NCBI GenBank assembly: GCA_947561395.2
Contig: OX387187.1
Location: 22,487,829-22,551,828 of the forward strand
Origin: Buxus sempervirens
Lineage: Eukaryota; Streptophyta; Magnoliopsida; Buxales; Buxaceae
DNA: 64,000 nt
Direction: 5' to 3'
A program made the position numbers and the translations under genes. Shown piece after piece: positions 45,500-57,123 of this stretch. The notes under the pieces are model-generated. The model did not search any database and was not told the origin of the DNA. It saw nothing but the letters and a program-made list of their open reading frames with translations. How positions within the stretch are numbered: position 1 is the stretch's first letter; each line of letters opens with the position of its first letter.

Positions 45500-48235
45500 A
45501 GCATTGGAGGAAGCCATTGGATCCTCTAGACAATGTTTTTAATTCATTAATGTTTTCCTTTTACCGAAAATAATATATATAATAGGAAAACAACTAATTT
45601 AAATTAATTAATAATAATTTAAAATATGAAATTGAAAAGATATTTTAAATTATTTATTGATAGTCTTTCTAGTAGAATCGTCCGCTAGTGCTTAGACTAA
45701 AATAAATGTTTTCCCTTTCTCGTAGAGTACACAAACTTATGAATATTCTTTTACATCATCAAAATCGTGCGCTAGTGCTTAGACTAAAATAAATCTTGAA
45801 TTACATTTTTTCTCCATTCCGCGCGCTCGTCTATCTTCCCGCTAAATTGAGTAGATGGAAGAACGAAGTCGATCGACGGTTTGCCGAAAGCCCTCACAAT
45901 CTGCCCTATTTTCATTCGAATCTCTCCTCGAATCTCTTCTGCGGACAGCGACCGAGATAGCTTGAAGAGTATGGAGAGAGAGAGAGAGACCGTGTTCTTT
46001 GCGGCGGAGAAAATAATTTCTGAGTCAATTTCATAGACCGTGAATCTGCCAAGCAGTTGCAGAGTTCTATTTCGAGTTCTATTTCACTCTCTTTTTATCT
46101 CTGTCTGTCGATCATCCTCATCAGGTAGAAAAATTACGATGTGAATTTGAAATTCTATTTTGTGTTATTTGTTTTGTCTCTTTCTCTCTGTGTTTTGTGT
46201 TATTTCGTTTTGTCTTGACTCTTTGTGGTTTATGCTATTTCAGCATTTCTACTCTCTTGAAGTTTGAAAGTGTGGTGTTATTTCGTTTTGTGAATTTGTT
46301 GTTTTGTTTTGTCGCATTGTGAGTGTTTGTGAAAATGCCCTGTTATTTCGTTTTTTGTCTCTGGCTGTTGTGGTTTGTGTTGTTTCTAAGAACAGCAACA
46401 ATTTGGATGAATGGCTAGGCCGTCTTGCAATGGTTGGATTTTCTGTTGCTCTTAGTGCTGTTTCTAATAGTGTTGCTATTTTTTATTTCTGTTTTCAATA
46501 ACAACTTGGCTCTGTTATGGTTTGTGCTGTTTTCAAGGCTGTAGCATCGATTGCCTTCAAGACACAAGCTAAATGCTGTACAGCATTTAGATCAATATTC
46601 TGTACAATGCTTTCAATAAGTGTCACTATGGGACTGATATGAATGTACAGGACTTTGATATTTTTAGGTACATATGGATTGAACTGATGCGATTGTGTGA
46701 ATTCTTCCTTGATATTCCTGAGGGTGATACCTCTGTTGTTGTTACTTTCATAAGAAATTGGTGTTGTAGAACACAAGTAGCAGACCTAAGTAGATGCTTA
46801 CCGTGTCATAGAAAGGTGAGATCATTCATTTGTTTTGCAGGGTTATAGAACCACTAGATTTTTCTCTAAAAGATTACTGCAGTGACTTGGGGCAGAAACC
46901 TATCTGCAGTGACTTGTAATTATTATTCCTTGTTCTTTCAGTATCAAACCTAGTCTATTTTTGGGACATGGAAAGTTCAAGAAGGCATTGATAATGCCGT
47001 ATTATATGCAGATTATATAGGTGGTCCTTCAAAGAACCTATTGAAAGGGATTCATCTTTGTACAGACATTATCGCATAATAATCAGGATTCTGGGCTCTG
47101 GTTTAATTATTCACGGCTGTTGAACTTTGAGCATAGAAAACTATTTCTACTTGAGAAATTAAACCCAAATATTCCTATTGATTCTGTTCCCTGATGTGAT
47201 CAGGTCTCTTCCTATTGTAATTATGAAGGCAAGCTGAAGAATTTAGAGACCATTTTCCAAAAAGTCTTGATTTCTTGTAGCTGGTTCCAACTTTAATCGA
47301 TTGGCAGGACAAGTAACATTTTTTTTTTGGCAGGACAAGTAACATGAGCTTTCAGTTAAAGCGAGGCTGCATTCATAGCATCTCATAACACACGATACTA
47401 ACATGTTTTAACCTTGTTGAAAACGCACAGGGGATGCTTGCTAAAAACGCATGAGATTATAATGCCTTAAATCAAGGAAATTGGTGTCCCACTACCATCA
47501 AAAGTCTTTATTTCTCATTGAAAAGACATGAGAGCAGAGATCATGGCCAAGTTAAGTATACTTTTTTCCAATAAAGTATCAGTACTATTTATCCCCACTA
47601 CTCCATTGTACTCCTTTTTAAGAACCACTCCAAATCTTTTTTGTGTTCCACTTGTTCTAGTGACCATACAATTTCTTCTCATTTTAAGAGCCCATTCCCT
47701 ACGTTACTGGTGATTATAATTGTCCCCCTTGTTTCATTAATTTCCGGCATTGGTGTAATATAAGTGTCAATAAGGCAGTGTCTTCAGTCTTGGCGTATCA
47801 GCCTTCCGTGATGCTAGCTTGACACAGCCCATGGTCTAGGTATAAGCCATGCTTTGTCGTATCGTGCTTTTGTCGTGCTTGGGTTGTGTTTGTGTCAAGA
47901 AATTACCAAGAAATTAGAGGATAAATTAAATACCTTTGTGCTTGCATTTACCAAGAAATTAGAGGATAAATTATTATTATTTTTAGAATGGAGAAAACAT
48001 TTGTTAAAGAAATACATGCTATGACCAATGTTTGGGCCTTTAGCTCAAATAGTCAATTATCCTTATTGATAACATGCTATTATATTAAACTTGATTGATG
48101 ATAATCTATCTCTCTCTCTCTTTTGTCACTTAACTCTTTCTCACATTAGTTTTTATAATTCATGTCGTTTTTGTCTTTCTTTAATTATGACTCATGTATT
48201 GACATGCCTATTGCAGCTCTTTTATATTTAAAATT
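45500..48235 (+). other. CACTA 5' region before the transposase
   Basis: About 2.7 kb without recognisable coding sequence. It has a GA microsatellite at about 45973-45990. A GC-richer stretch at 45820-46000 may be the promoter or first noncoding exon. Pyrimidine- and T-rich sequence follows, as in a long leader intron. This reading is tentative. Confidence 0.35.
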
Positions 48236-49804
48236 ATGATGGAGAAAAGTTGGATTACTCTAAAGCATAGATGTTGTGCTGAATATGTGACCGGTGTTAA
48301 ATATTTCTTGAGTATAGCAAAGAGTTGTGCAGATAGTAGTGGTATGATAAGATGTCCATGTCGTCGATGTGTGAATCGATATTATAAGCCAATGGATGTT
48401 GTTGAGCAACATATATTCATTAATGGGTTTGAAACAACATATTATAATTGGACATTCCATGGGGAAGCAGAAAATTGGGAGGTACATGAAGATAACAATG
48501 AGTTTGACGTTAATGTCGAAGAAGATAATGATGATGTCGATAATATTGATGATTTGTTGGACGATATTCGTATGGCCAATAATGTGGATGCAGATAATGA
48601 TGAAGGGGGTAGAGAAACACCAAATATGCGCTCACCAACTCAGTTTGATCAATTGTTAAAGGATGCTGAGTGTGACTTGTATCCAGGGTGCAAGAAAATG
48701 TCAAAGTTATCATTTATTTTAAAGTTTCTCAACATAAAGTCAATGAATAATATGAGTAATAATGCTTTTAATGAGGTGCTTAAGTTGTTTAAGGGAGTAT
48801 TACCTGATGAGGAGACATTGCCAAGCTCTTATTATGAGGCCAAAAAATACAAGCGAGCATTAGGCTTTGGATATGAGAAGATACATGCTTGTCGAAATGA
48901 TTGTGTGCTTTTTTGGAAGGAGCATGAACAGAAGAATAATTGTCCTAAGTGTGGAATGTCTAGGTGGGAGGAGAAGGACGGCATAAGTAAGAAATTGCCA
49001 GTAAAGGTATTGCGTTATTTCCCTCTTAAACCAAGATTGCAACGCTTGTTTATGACAAAGAGTATAGCTACTCATATGAGGTGGCACAAAGATGCTAGGC
49101 CAACAAGTGATGATAAGTTGAGACACCCAGCTGATTCACTGTTATGGAAAGAGTTTGACAGGAAACATGAATGGTTTTCCAATGAGCCTCGGAACGTGAG
49201 ACTTGGCTTGGCTAGTGATGGGTTTAACCCATTTGGTAATATGAGTACCTCTTACAGCATGTGGCCAGTAATATTGATGCCTTACAACTTGCCACCATGG
49301 ATGTGCATGAAGGACCCATACTTCATGATGTGTTTACTAATTCCTGGACCTAAGGCACCTGGAAATGATATCGATGTCTACTTGAGGCCATTAGTTGATG
49401 AGTTAATAGAGTTATGGAGCAGTGGTGTTCTCATGTATGATGCGTCATGCAAAGAGTACTTTACTATGCATGCAGTGTTGTTGTGGACAATTAATGACTT
49501 TCCTGCCTATGCAAATTTATCGGGGTGGAGTACAAAAGGGAAACTTGCTTGCCCAGTGTGTAATAGTGCAACTGATTCTGAATGGTTGAAGAATGGGAGA
49601 AAACATTGCTACATGGGCCATCGTCGATTCTTGCCCCAAAATCATATTTGGCGACAAAGGAAGGATATGTTCAATGGTGCTGAAGAGCATAGACCAGCTC
49701 CATGCAAGTTATCTGGAGAGACTATATTACATCAGTTGGATAAAAAGGATATATTTTTTTTTTTTTGCTCATTTTCTATTAAGGTTCTCTTTTCACTAGA
49801 ATAG
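48236..49804 (+). pseudogene. CACTA TNP2-type transposase, C-terminally truncated
   Basis: 522 codons. Residues 1-80 are the transposase-associated domain with the zinc motif IRCPCRRCVNRY (Cys40, 42, 45). An acidic linker (residues 82-130) follows. From about 150 is the TNP2 domain: ALGFGYEKIHACRNDC, NNCPKCGMSRWE, then LASDGFNPFGNMSTSYSMW with the first catalytic Asp, IPGPKAPGNDIDVYLRPL, and the KLACPVCNSAT zinc pair. It stops after LHQLDKKDI in a T run. The next conserved block, with a HNLDVMHIEKN-type motif, is absent, so catalytic residues are missing. Start at 48236 or 48239 (MM); both fit. Confidence 0.85.
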
Positions 49805-50071
49805 CTTTGATATTTTCATCTTGTGCATATTATACTTGACATGTTGGCTGAATAAATTATTTCAACAAAACAAGATGCAAGTGTCCCTTTCTTGTTAAAA
49901 TTTTAAATTTTATTTAGACTTCACTTTCAAAGAGGAAAAAATTCACTTGAGAAGAAGGAAAATGCTAGTGGGAAAAGGAAACTACATAAGAGAAGACAAA
50001 AAGGTTATGAGATTTGTTCCAAAAGTAGTTTCATGTTTTGTTATATAAAGTTTATGTTTTTTTTTTGTTAG

Positions 50072-50867
50072 GTACTATCAAAGAAGAATAATACTAACAA
50101 AGGAAAAATGCAAGTTAATCATACTGCAGGCTCACAGTCTTTTCTTGCTGCTTATGATAAGCTGGTAAGTAATTTTTATACTTGATCTTTGTTAGTTCGT
50201 ATTATTACTATACCATTGTATTTATCGATTTTTTATGTATAAATTTTCATTTTTGTAGAGAAAAGAAACACAAGAGGAGCCTACCTCTATAGATTTTTAC
50301 TTGGTCAGCCATCTAAAAAAGAATGGAGATTTTGTTACGCCCAAGACAAAAGAGTATTATGTAAGTCATGTTTTTAATAGAAGTATCGATGTGTGAACAC
50401 TTTTTATTTCTCTTACCTTATAATGATTTATGTTAAATGTCTAAAATTTTTATTCATTTCTCTGTGTATTGTAACTTAATATTTTTTTTGCATCTTGTAT
50501 CAACAAGCATATAATTTTGTTTTTCTTTTGGCTTAATAATGTTTTTAATTGGCAGAGTAAGATGCAAGAAAAGCTATCTGAGGCATCAAAGAGTGCTTCC
50601 TCCAAACCAGAAGAGGAGATTGTTCGAGAGGTTTTAGGGCATAAGCCTAACTATGTCAAGGGGATGGGTAATTCATTCATTGCACCTAGATCTGAAAACT
50701 CTTCAGTACAACTTTATAAAACATTGTGGGAGGAATCACAAGCAAAATTGGCTGAGCAAGGTGGAGAATTAGCTTCAAACAAGGAAAAGTTGGACTCAAC
50801 AGTGGAACGAGTTGCATCACTTGAGAGCCAAATAGCAATCTTGATAGCTCGGGGATCTTTTTCTTGA
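50072..50867 (+). pseudogene. Second CACTA gene: 3' exons (TNPA-like / transposase_24 type)
   Basis: Three exons with proper GT-AG ends and kept phase: 50072-50164, 50259-50360, 50556-50867 (stop). They encode GSQSFLAAYDKL, TSIDFYLVSHLKKNGDFVTP, EIVREVLGHKPNYVKGMGNS and a C-terminal coiled coil (KLDSTVERVASLESQIAIL). GHKPNYVKGMG is typical of the plant En/Spm protein family PF03004. An earlier basic exon, KRKLHKRRQK at about 49933-50004, is possible. Upstream exons were lost with the internal deletion. It probably bound subterminal repeats; this is inferred from En/Spm. Confidence 0.7.
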
Positions 50868-51104
50868 TTATTTTTTATCTTTTGTGGACACATTTAAACT
50901 TTGTAAATACTTTATTATGTGTTGCTAACATTTTGATAAACTACAATATATGGTTCTTTTTTCTTTTGCCTTTAATGTATGTTATAATTAATTTGTTTGA
51001 TGGCAGTATGATTTTAGTTATACCGTACAGGTGGATAAAGAACAATTAATAAGAGTAATGACGATATAAAAACATTGTTATAAAAAGGGTAAGTTGTCTA
51101 ATAT

Positions 51105-51570
51105 GATTGCAATTGCGACGACTAGAAAGTAGTTTACTATCTACAACGACATTTGCAATGAAAAAATTGTCGTTGCAAAAGAAAGTTACAATTGCAACGA
51201 GATATAGTTGTCGCAAATAAATTTACTATTGCAACGAGATATAGTCATTGCAAATAAATTTACTATTGCAACGAGATATAATCGTTGCAATTACAATTAC
51301 AAGTGCGACGACTATAAAGTCGTTGCTAATAAGTTTACTATTAGCAACAAGCTCTTGTCGTTGCAATTGGAGGTACATTTGCCACAACTATTTGGCCACG
51401 TGATGTTATTGTTGCAATTACAAATGCATTAGCAACAAAACAAAATTTTGTTGCAAATAAGTATCTGTGACCACTTTTTTGCCACGACTTTGCAACGATT
51501 TTTTTTCGTTGCAATTACGTTTTTGCCACGAAATATAGAGGATTAGCAACGACTATAGTCGTTGCAAAAA
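51105..51570. repeat. Right subterminal repeat block of the CACTA element
   Basis: Repeated ATTGCAACGAGATATAGTCG and GTCGTTGCAA motifs in both orientations mirror the left block. Three near-identical units lie at 51190-51290. Confidence 0.85.
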
Positions 51571-51757
51571 GGCATATTTCTTGTAGTGGCAGTAGCTTCC
51601 TGCCCCTAGCACCCCTCCCAGCTTCAACCCAATGCACACAACAACACCCACCAAAAAAGAACTCCCCTGTCTTTTTAATAGTCATGTTGGCTGGACATAC
51701 CAGCCACCGATTACTGCTGTAAAACTTGGAAAACATGTAATAATACAGAGGAAAAAC

Positions 51758-52183
51758 GGGGGAAAAAAATCAACCGGTTTTCTCACCCCCGTCCCGGTCA
51801 GCTTTGCAAAAGTAATCGATTCCCTTGATGGGTCGTTACAAGTCATTTGATATGTGGGATTACAAGTCCAGTCATGGGATTTATAGTAAATCCCCATTAC
51901 CTAACTTGTAATTACCACTAGTGTACTTGTGATTAACCATTCACTGACTTGTAACTCCCATAATCAGACTTGTAACCACCCATCAATAGGTAGTTATTAG
52001 TGTGCTTATACAAGTCAGGCAATGAGGATTACAATTTCGCTAATGGGTAGTTACAAGTCCGATTATAGGAGTTACAAGTGTGCTTATGGGAGTTACAAGT
52101 CCATTTAAGGGTGGTTACAAGTCTATAGATAAGTAGTTACAAGTCAGTTGACCTTGGTTTGGGGTGACAAAACCGGCTGGTTT
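51758..52183. mobile_element. Small inverted-repeat element with TTACAAGTC repeats
   Basis: The left end AATCAACCGGTTTTCTCACC and the right end GGTGACAAAACCGGCTGGTT are inverted copies with three mismatches. The interior (51833-52155) has about 12 copies of TTACAAGTC or its inverse at roughly 22-bp steps in the right half. Target duplication was not found; LTR I has inserted at its right edge (52184-52188). It shares the GTTACAAGTC core with the foldback element at 59944. Confidence 0.6.
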
Positions 52184-54585
52184 TCTATTGTAACGCCCCG
52201 GATCCGGGTTACGTGAAATAAACCGTAATTCATCTTTGAAGGGTTAACTTACTACACAGGATCGCTATATCAGAGTGAAGGAAAACATGAAATAACAACA
52301 ATATAATCAGAGTCAGCTAAAATTTTCCCAACTCACCTGAGCCAAGCATATACCCGCTGGTAACGTCCTTTCCGAGATCTGAAAACAAAACAGAACAAAA
52401 CGGGGTGAGATATGAATATCTCAGCAAGTAGCACATGCATGCACAAATACATTTTATTTACTTGCTAAAAACATGGACGATTTAAAATATATAATAAGGC
52501 GAATAATCACGGTTAATCCAATTAATCCGGCAAACAATATCAAACCACATAGTACGGTGGGACTCGTGAAATTTGACCATTTTGTAAGGTTAAGTTCTAG
52601 CTCCAAATAGTTCCAGTCTGGGAACCTTTACCAAAACTGACGCCTCTGCATAATCTGACACCTCTGCATAATCTGATGCCTCTGCAATAACTGGTTCCAA
52701 TATCATCGTCTCTCGGTGGAAATCACAAGACCTCACCTTGGCTAGGGTGCAAAGGGATAACAATCCAGTCTGAGAACCACTGACAAATCTGCCGTCAATA
52801 ATAGACCTCACCCTCTTTGGGGTGGAAAGGAAGCTGCTGCAGCACTTCCCTCATGGAAGGCCTCTTTATATAGAGGAAACGCACTAGGGTAATTTGATTT
52901 GCAGCACTTCCCTCATGGAAGGCCTCTCCATATAAAGGAAATGCATGAAGGAAGCTAGACTTTAACCAAACAAATTAGACAGACTTCACTTACTAGCTAA
53001 ATTATGGATCCATATCGAGCTAAGCCCTAAATAGCTTAAAATTAAACCAACAAATAAACAAAGATCTCAATTCAAACCAAAAGTAATCCGTCGAATAAAG
53101 CAACATACAGATAAGTGTGATCAAGCATAATATGCATTTGCAATACCGACTTTTGATATGAAGACTGTACTCAATTAAAGCCTTCATGAAATAATCAATA
53201 TATTCAAATCTGGTTCAACACAATAATTTCAATAGAATTCCATTAAAATAGATATCACCTCAAATCTGGAGTTTCTTAAGTTAAACACATTGTTTAGAAA
53301 ACAAATCCAGCATGGAAACTTCTTAATAAACACAAAACAGAAATAACAGCTCATAACTTACTCATCTCATCATTTTACATTCAATTTACACCCCACGGAC
53401 TATAACCAGTGACTTATTAAGAGACAAAATTTTGATACTGATCAGGTCATGCCATAATTTCAGCTAATTTAATGTGGTTAAAACAGTTCAAGGGTTTCCT
53501 GAAACACCAATCCTCTTAGTGTATAATTTCATATTTACTAATTTCTAATTATTTATCCCAATACCAGTTAATTCATAATCCTTATTGTCAAATTATCCCT
53601 TATAGGTTTCTACTAACACTTGGACGCCAAATGAACTTAGATTAACTCAATTCGATGGGATTAGCAAGCTAGAACTTTAGTGATACTCAAAAGACAAATC
53701 TACCACACATGATTGTTATTGGCAAATATGGTAATGAATCGACCAAATTTAGCGAATTAGACTTAAATTACATCATTACTGAAAACCAAAACCCAACCAG
53801 ATTATCTACTGGTGGTTTGCCCCATATTAACCTATAAGAAAGAATTCACTTAAAAAGCGCCTACAACACCTTGCTAAGGTTTATCAAGGTTGCATGGGTT
53901 GGTATCAAAGGAGAGCAACCTGAAAATTTTGGACTCAATAGCAATAGCCGCACCTGATTATGAAACAGGGACTGGGCGCCAACTATGTTTGGCTTACACA
54001 AATAATCAACCAGCATCCAGCATAATATTATACTCACACTTAGTCCCCATAGGTTAGCATTTTCAAGTTAAAACCATTAATTACTAATGGAACAAAATCA
54101 GCCCCTATTGCTATTACATTTGTACTGGAATCCCATTTAGATATAGGATACAATCTGCTCCAGTATTCCCCTATTAGTTAATCCTCTATATGAAGAATTT
54201 AGATTTGCTATCATCCTCTAAGTGATCTCAATATATACTACTCCATAGACTTTATTGTCAAAAATAAATCTGCATAGATTACGAACAGTTCTAAATTTCT
54301 CCATTAAATTCTTGAGTGACTCAAGTGGGGTTATAAAATATATTTGACACAATTTAAACTCAAAAGAATCTCAACTAATGTGCTGCAGAAAATTATGACA
54401 TGTCTTTAGTGTTATCTCTCCCAATAATTCTCCTAAACCATAGCACTAAGTTGGCTTCCATAAGATTCTACTGAGTATAGATGCTAATTAAGACTTAGAT
54501 GAGCTCATGTAAACAAGTTTGAGAAGCCTAAACTGTATTTAATCTCAATTACAAACTCAGCTACACACGGTTCTTAGATTTAGTG

Positions 54586-54615
54586 CTGGCGCTAACCCGG
54601 AGAGGTTGGCGCCAG
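54586..54615. repeat. Hairpin in LTR I
   Basis: CTGGCGCTAACC pairs with GGTTGGCGCCAG around CGGAGA (one mismatch in each arm region). GGCGC recurs at 54660 in CTTGGCGCAAATTGGCGG. It corresponds in place to the cassette of LTR H. Confidence 0.7.
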
Positions 54616-55382
54616 TTAGCCCACCCTTTTTTTTAACCACTGTTGAGGTCAGCAGCACTTGGCGCAAATTGGCGGTAGGTTTTTTTTTTTTTTAACTTCG
54701 GTGATTTTCAATTGCGGCAAACACAAAATCTCATGGACTGAACTGGTTTCCTTCAATTAAAACACTTCTAACTCATTGAAAAACATCCTCATAACACAAC
54801 TATGCCATCTAGGAATTAATTTAACTAGACTAAAATTGAATCACAAATTAAACGCCCATTTCATGAATAGGAAATTAGATTTTTGATTACTTCAATTCTA
54901 ATTCATTAGATGATCACAAAACCATACAAAAACACGACAAATCGAAGGTGCTACTTGCCTGTCTAATGCTAGAATTCCATCTCAACAGAAATCAACAAGC
55001 TAATCTTGTTCTCCACGTCCAGAATTTTCCAACGAAAACTGAAATTGCATAAATCTGAATTTTAACACCTGATCTATTTTCTTCACGAATTTTGAAGTAA
55101 AACCTAATCAAAATCAATTAAAGCAATAACCTATTTGATCCTTACCTGATCTGGACTGAGATCTGAACGAAAATTCAGATCAACAGGATCAGACACCCCT
55201 TTATTCCATGAACAGAGCCTTTGTTCTCTTCGGCTTCGACAAAATAGATGATTCACTCACATCTAATCAGAATCTCTTCTTAGAATTTCGATCAAACCCT
55301 AGCTCCTACTCTGATCTCCTTAGCAATCTCTCTTCCAATCGAACAATGAGCGAACTAAATGGAACATCAACAGTTTAACATT

Positions 55383-55391
55383 CTATTTATA
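55383..55391 (-). promoter_or_regulatory. TATA box of LTR I
   Basis: The minus strand reads GCTATAAATAGAATG, about 490 bp into the LTR. It confirms minus orientation. Confidence 0.6.
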
Positions 55392-56032
55392 GCTGCCGCC
55401 CAAGACTCTTTAACTTCTCATGATCCGCTGCTTCGCCAAACTACCAACTCCTTACATAGACACTACCCAAAATGCTTTAATTCCATGATCTCTACACTAC
55501 TGGAACACCGCACCTTATTAGCCTTGATTAGCTGATTTGCTACTCAGATAAATACAACCCAACTTAATTGAATCTAACCAAATTTACCTTAATAATTTAT
55601 TAAATTATTACAATACAATATAATTACCAGTTACCCAAATTTACATAATCCCCGAATTGCTGAAATTTCCAAATTGCCCTTGCGACACTCTACCCTAAAC
55701 CAATAAATTAAAATATAATTCTTGCTTCTTAATTTTTTTTATAATTAGAATTTCCACTTGTATTCACCCGAGAATTTCTGGTTTAACCAGTTAATCTCTT
55801 TTTCGAAACTTTCCATCACTTAAATAAATTAATAATCCCAAAATCAAAATTTTAATTATTATTAAAAATTCGGGATTTTATATCTATCCCAGGTGAAACA
55901 AATCAAGGGCTAAGCATTAGTTTGTCGCATGCCACTCATGAGGGGGACCTGTACACGCATCAATAGGAGGCATGCGCATTAAAAGGCACTGTAAAGTTAG
56001 ACGTCATAAAGGAAATCGATTCTAATGTGCTG

Positions 56033-56368
56033 GTCTTGAACTCCAATTGCTTCTCTCAATTGTAGAAACTTTTCTTTTGGTAAATCCTTTGTAAATATAT
56101 CCGCTACCTGCTCCTTCGATTTGCAAAAATTTCAGTATCATTTCTTTGTCTTCAATTGCATCTCTAATGAAAAATGATATTTAATCTTGATATGTCTGGT
56201 GTTTATGTGATTAATAGGATTCTTGGCAGTGGCAATTGCATATTTATTGTCACAATAAATTTAAGTGGCATTATTTTGCTTATCTCCAATGTCTTCAAGT
56301 ATCCTTCTCAACCAAATAACTTGAGATGTAGCAAGTGCAGCTGAAACATATTTAGCCTCTGATGAGAA
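56033..56368 (-). pseudogene. Copia RNase H fragment
   Basis: The minus strand reads SEAKYVSAALATSQVIWLRR, IYCDNKYAIATAKNPINH, RHIKIKYHFSLE, then QVADIFTKDLPKEKFLQL and REAIGVQ. This is the C-terminal RNase H of a Copia polyprotein of another family than the 38-42 kb element. A TAA before IYCDNK and further stops show decay. No LTRs are seen around it. The nearby boundary with LTR I is at 55882. Confidence 0.8.
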
Positions 56369-57123
56369 TAAAATATATAAAAATGATAATTTAATATAAT
56401 AAGATCGGATTCAGGACTAAATTGGGAAAGATTCTGTTAAACCCAAATTTGCTCCTAACCCGAATTTAGCTATACCAAACCTTAATCATTATGGTTATGG
56501 GCGGGACGGGTTAAACGGTAACCCGCCTTATTCCCATCCCTACAAACAATCACGCACCAACAGATTGTTGGGACTTGTTAGTAATATAAAACACAATGTG
56601 TGTCGGATGATTGCTGACATGACAGTCATCCGCTCGTCCCTAGGTGATTTAAATCCCTTTTTGGGTCTGTGCTCTGACCGTCGGTTGCAGCATGGACTTT
56701 GTTTCGCGGAACACATTTCCTCCAAGTCCCAAAAGGGGTTGGTACTACGATACCACCCGCTGGGATGGGATGGAGTGTGAGGTGTGGGGCCCACTATTGA
56801 AACGGGGTCATCCATCCGTCCATTTCACGGTACCAGCGTCAAACGGTCCCCTGTCTATGTCTTTGGGTGTAGGCCCCACTTAACTCTTCAATTGAGATCA
56901 TCTACGGTTTCAACCGTAAATGGACTCAATCGTATCCAATAAAAACTTGCGAAGTAAGCAAGCAAATTATCTCTCTTTTCTTTTTTTGCATTTGAAAACG
57001 AAAAAGTGAAAGCACTTTTTCAAAATTTGTTTTGCTTGCTTCCATAGGGTGTGGGCCCAGTATTTGCATCATTATAGAAGATGGGACTCAAGGCGAAAAG
57101 CATCAAGTACGAGAAGAAAATCA
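56369..57123 (+). other. Upstream region of the SABATH gene
   Basis: No gene is recognised. Homology to the inverted copy begins only about 60 bp before the ATG, near TTATAGAAG (57072-57080). Sequence further upstream is unrelated to 43660-44950, so the two copies likely have different promoters. GGGCGGGACGGGTTAAACGG near 56495 looks like repetitive material of unknown kind. Confidence 0.35.

Larger units (their letters stand above)
44958..51588 (+). mobile_element. CACTA (En/Spm) transposon, internally deleted
   Basis: It starts CACTACAAGAAATATGCC and ends with the inverted copy GGCATATTTCTTGTAGTG. The terminal inverted repeat extends about 28 bp through CTTTTTGCAACG. The 3-bp target duplication is GCA (44955-44957 and 51589-51591). 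Subterminal regions are packed with TTGCAACGA / TCGTTGCAA motifs. Inside are the 5' part of a TNP2-type transposase gene and the 3' exons of a second CACTA gene. At 6.6 kb it is shorter than usual autonomous relatives, and the transposase lacks its C-terminal half, so it is judged non-autonomous. Confidence 0.95.
52189..55882 (-). mobile_element. Solo LTR I (TGTAACGCCCC family, minus)
   Basis: It begins TGTAACGCCCCGGATCCGGG and ends TCGGGATTTTATA, where the last ACA is changed to ATA. The target duplication is TCTAT at 52184-52188 and 55883-55887. It is an inverted homologue of LTRs H and 0: the CTCATGGAAGGCCTCT segments (about 52850 and 52910) match 37310-37340, and the minus-strand TATA box agrees. 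It is 3694 bp, longer than H, with no coding sequence. Confidence 0.9.

Noticed and set aside
57049-57123. Upstream ATG extending the SABATH protein by 25 residues
   Set aside because: The family starts at MEV; the extension is not conserved in the pseudogene beyond a charged stretch and lies in probable leader.
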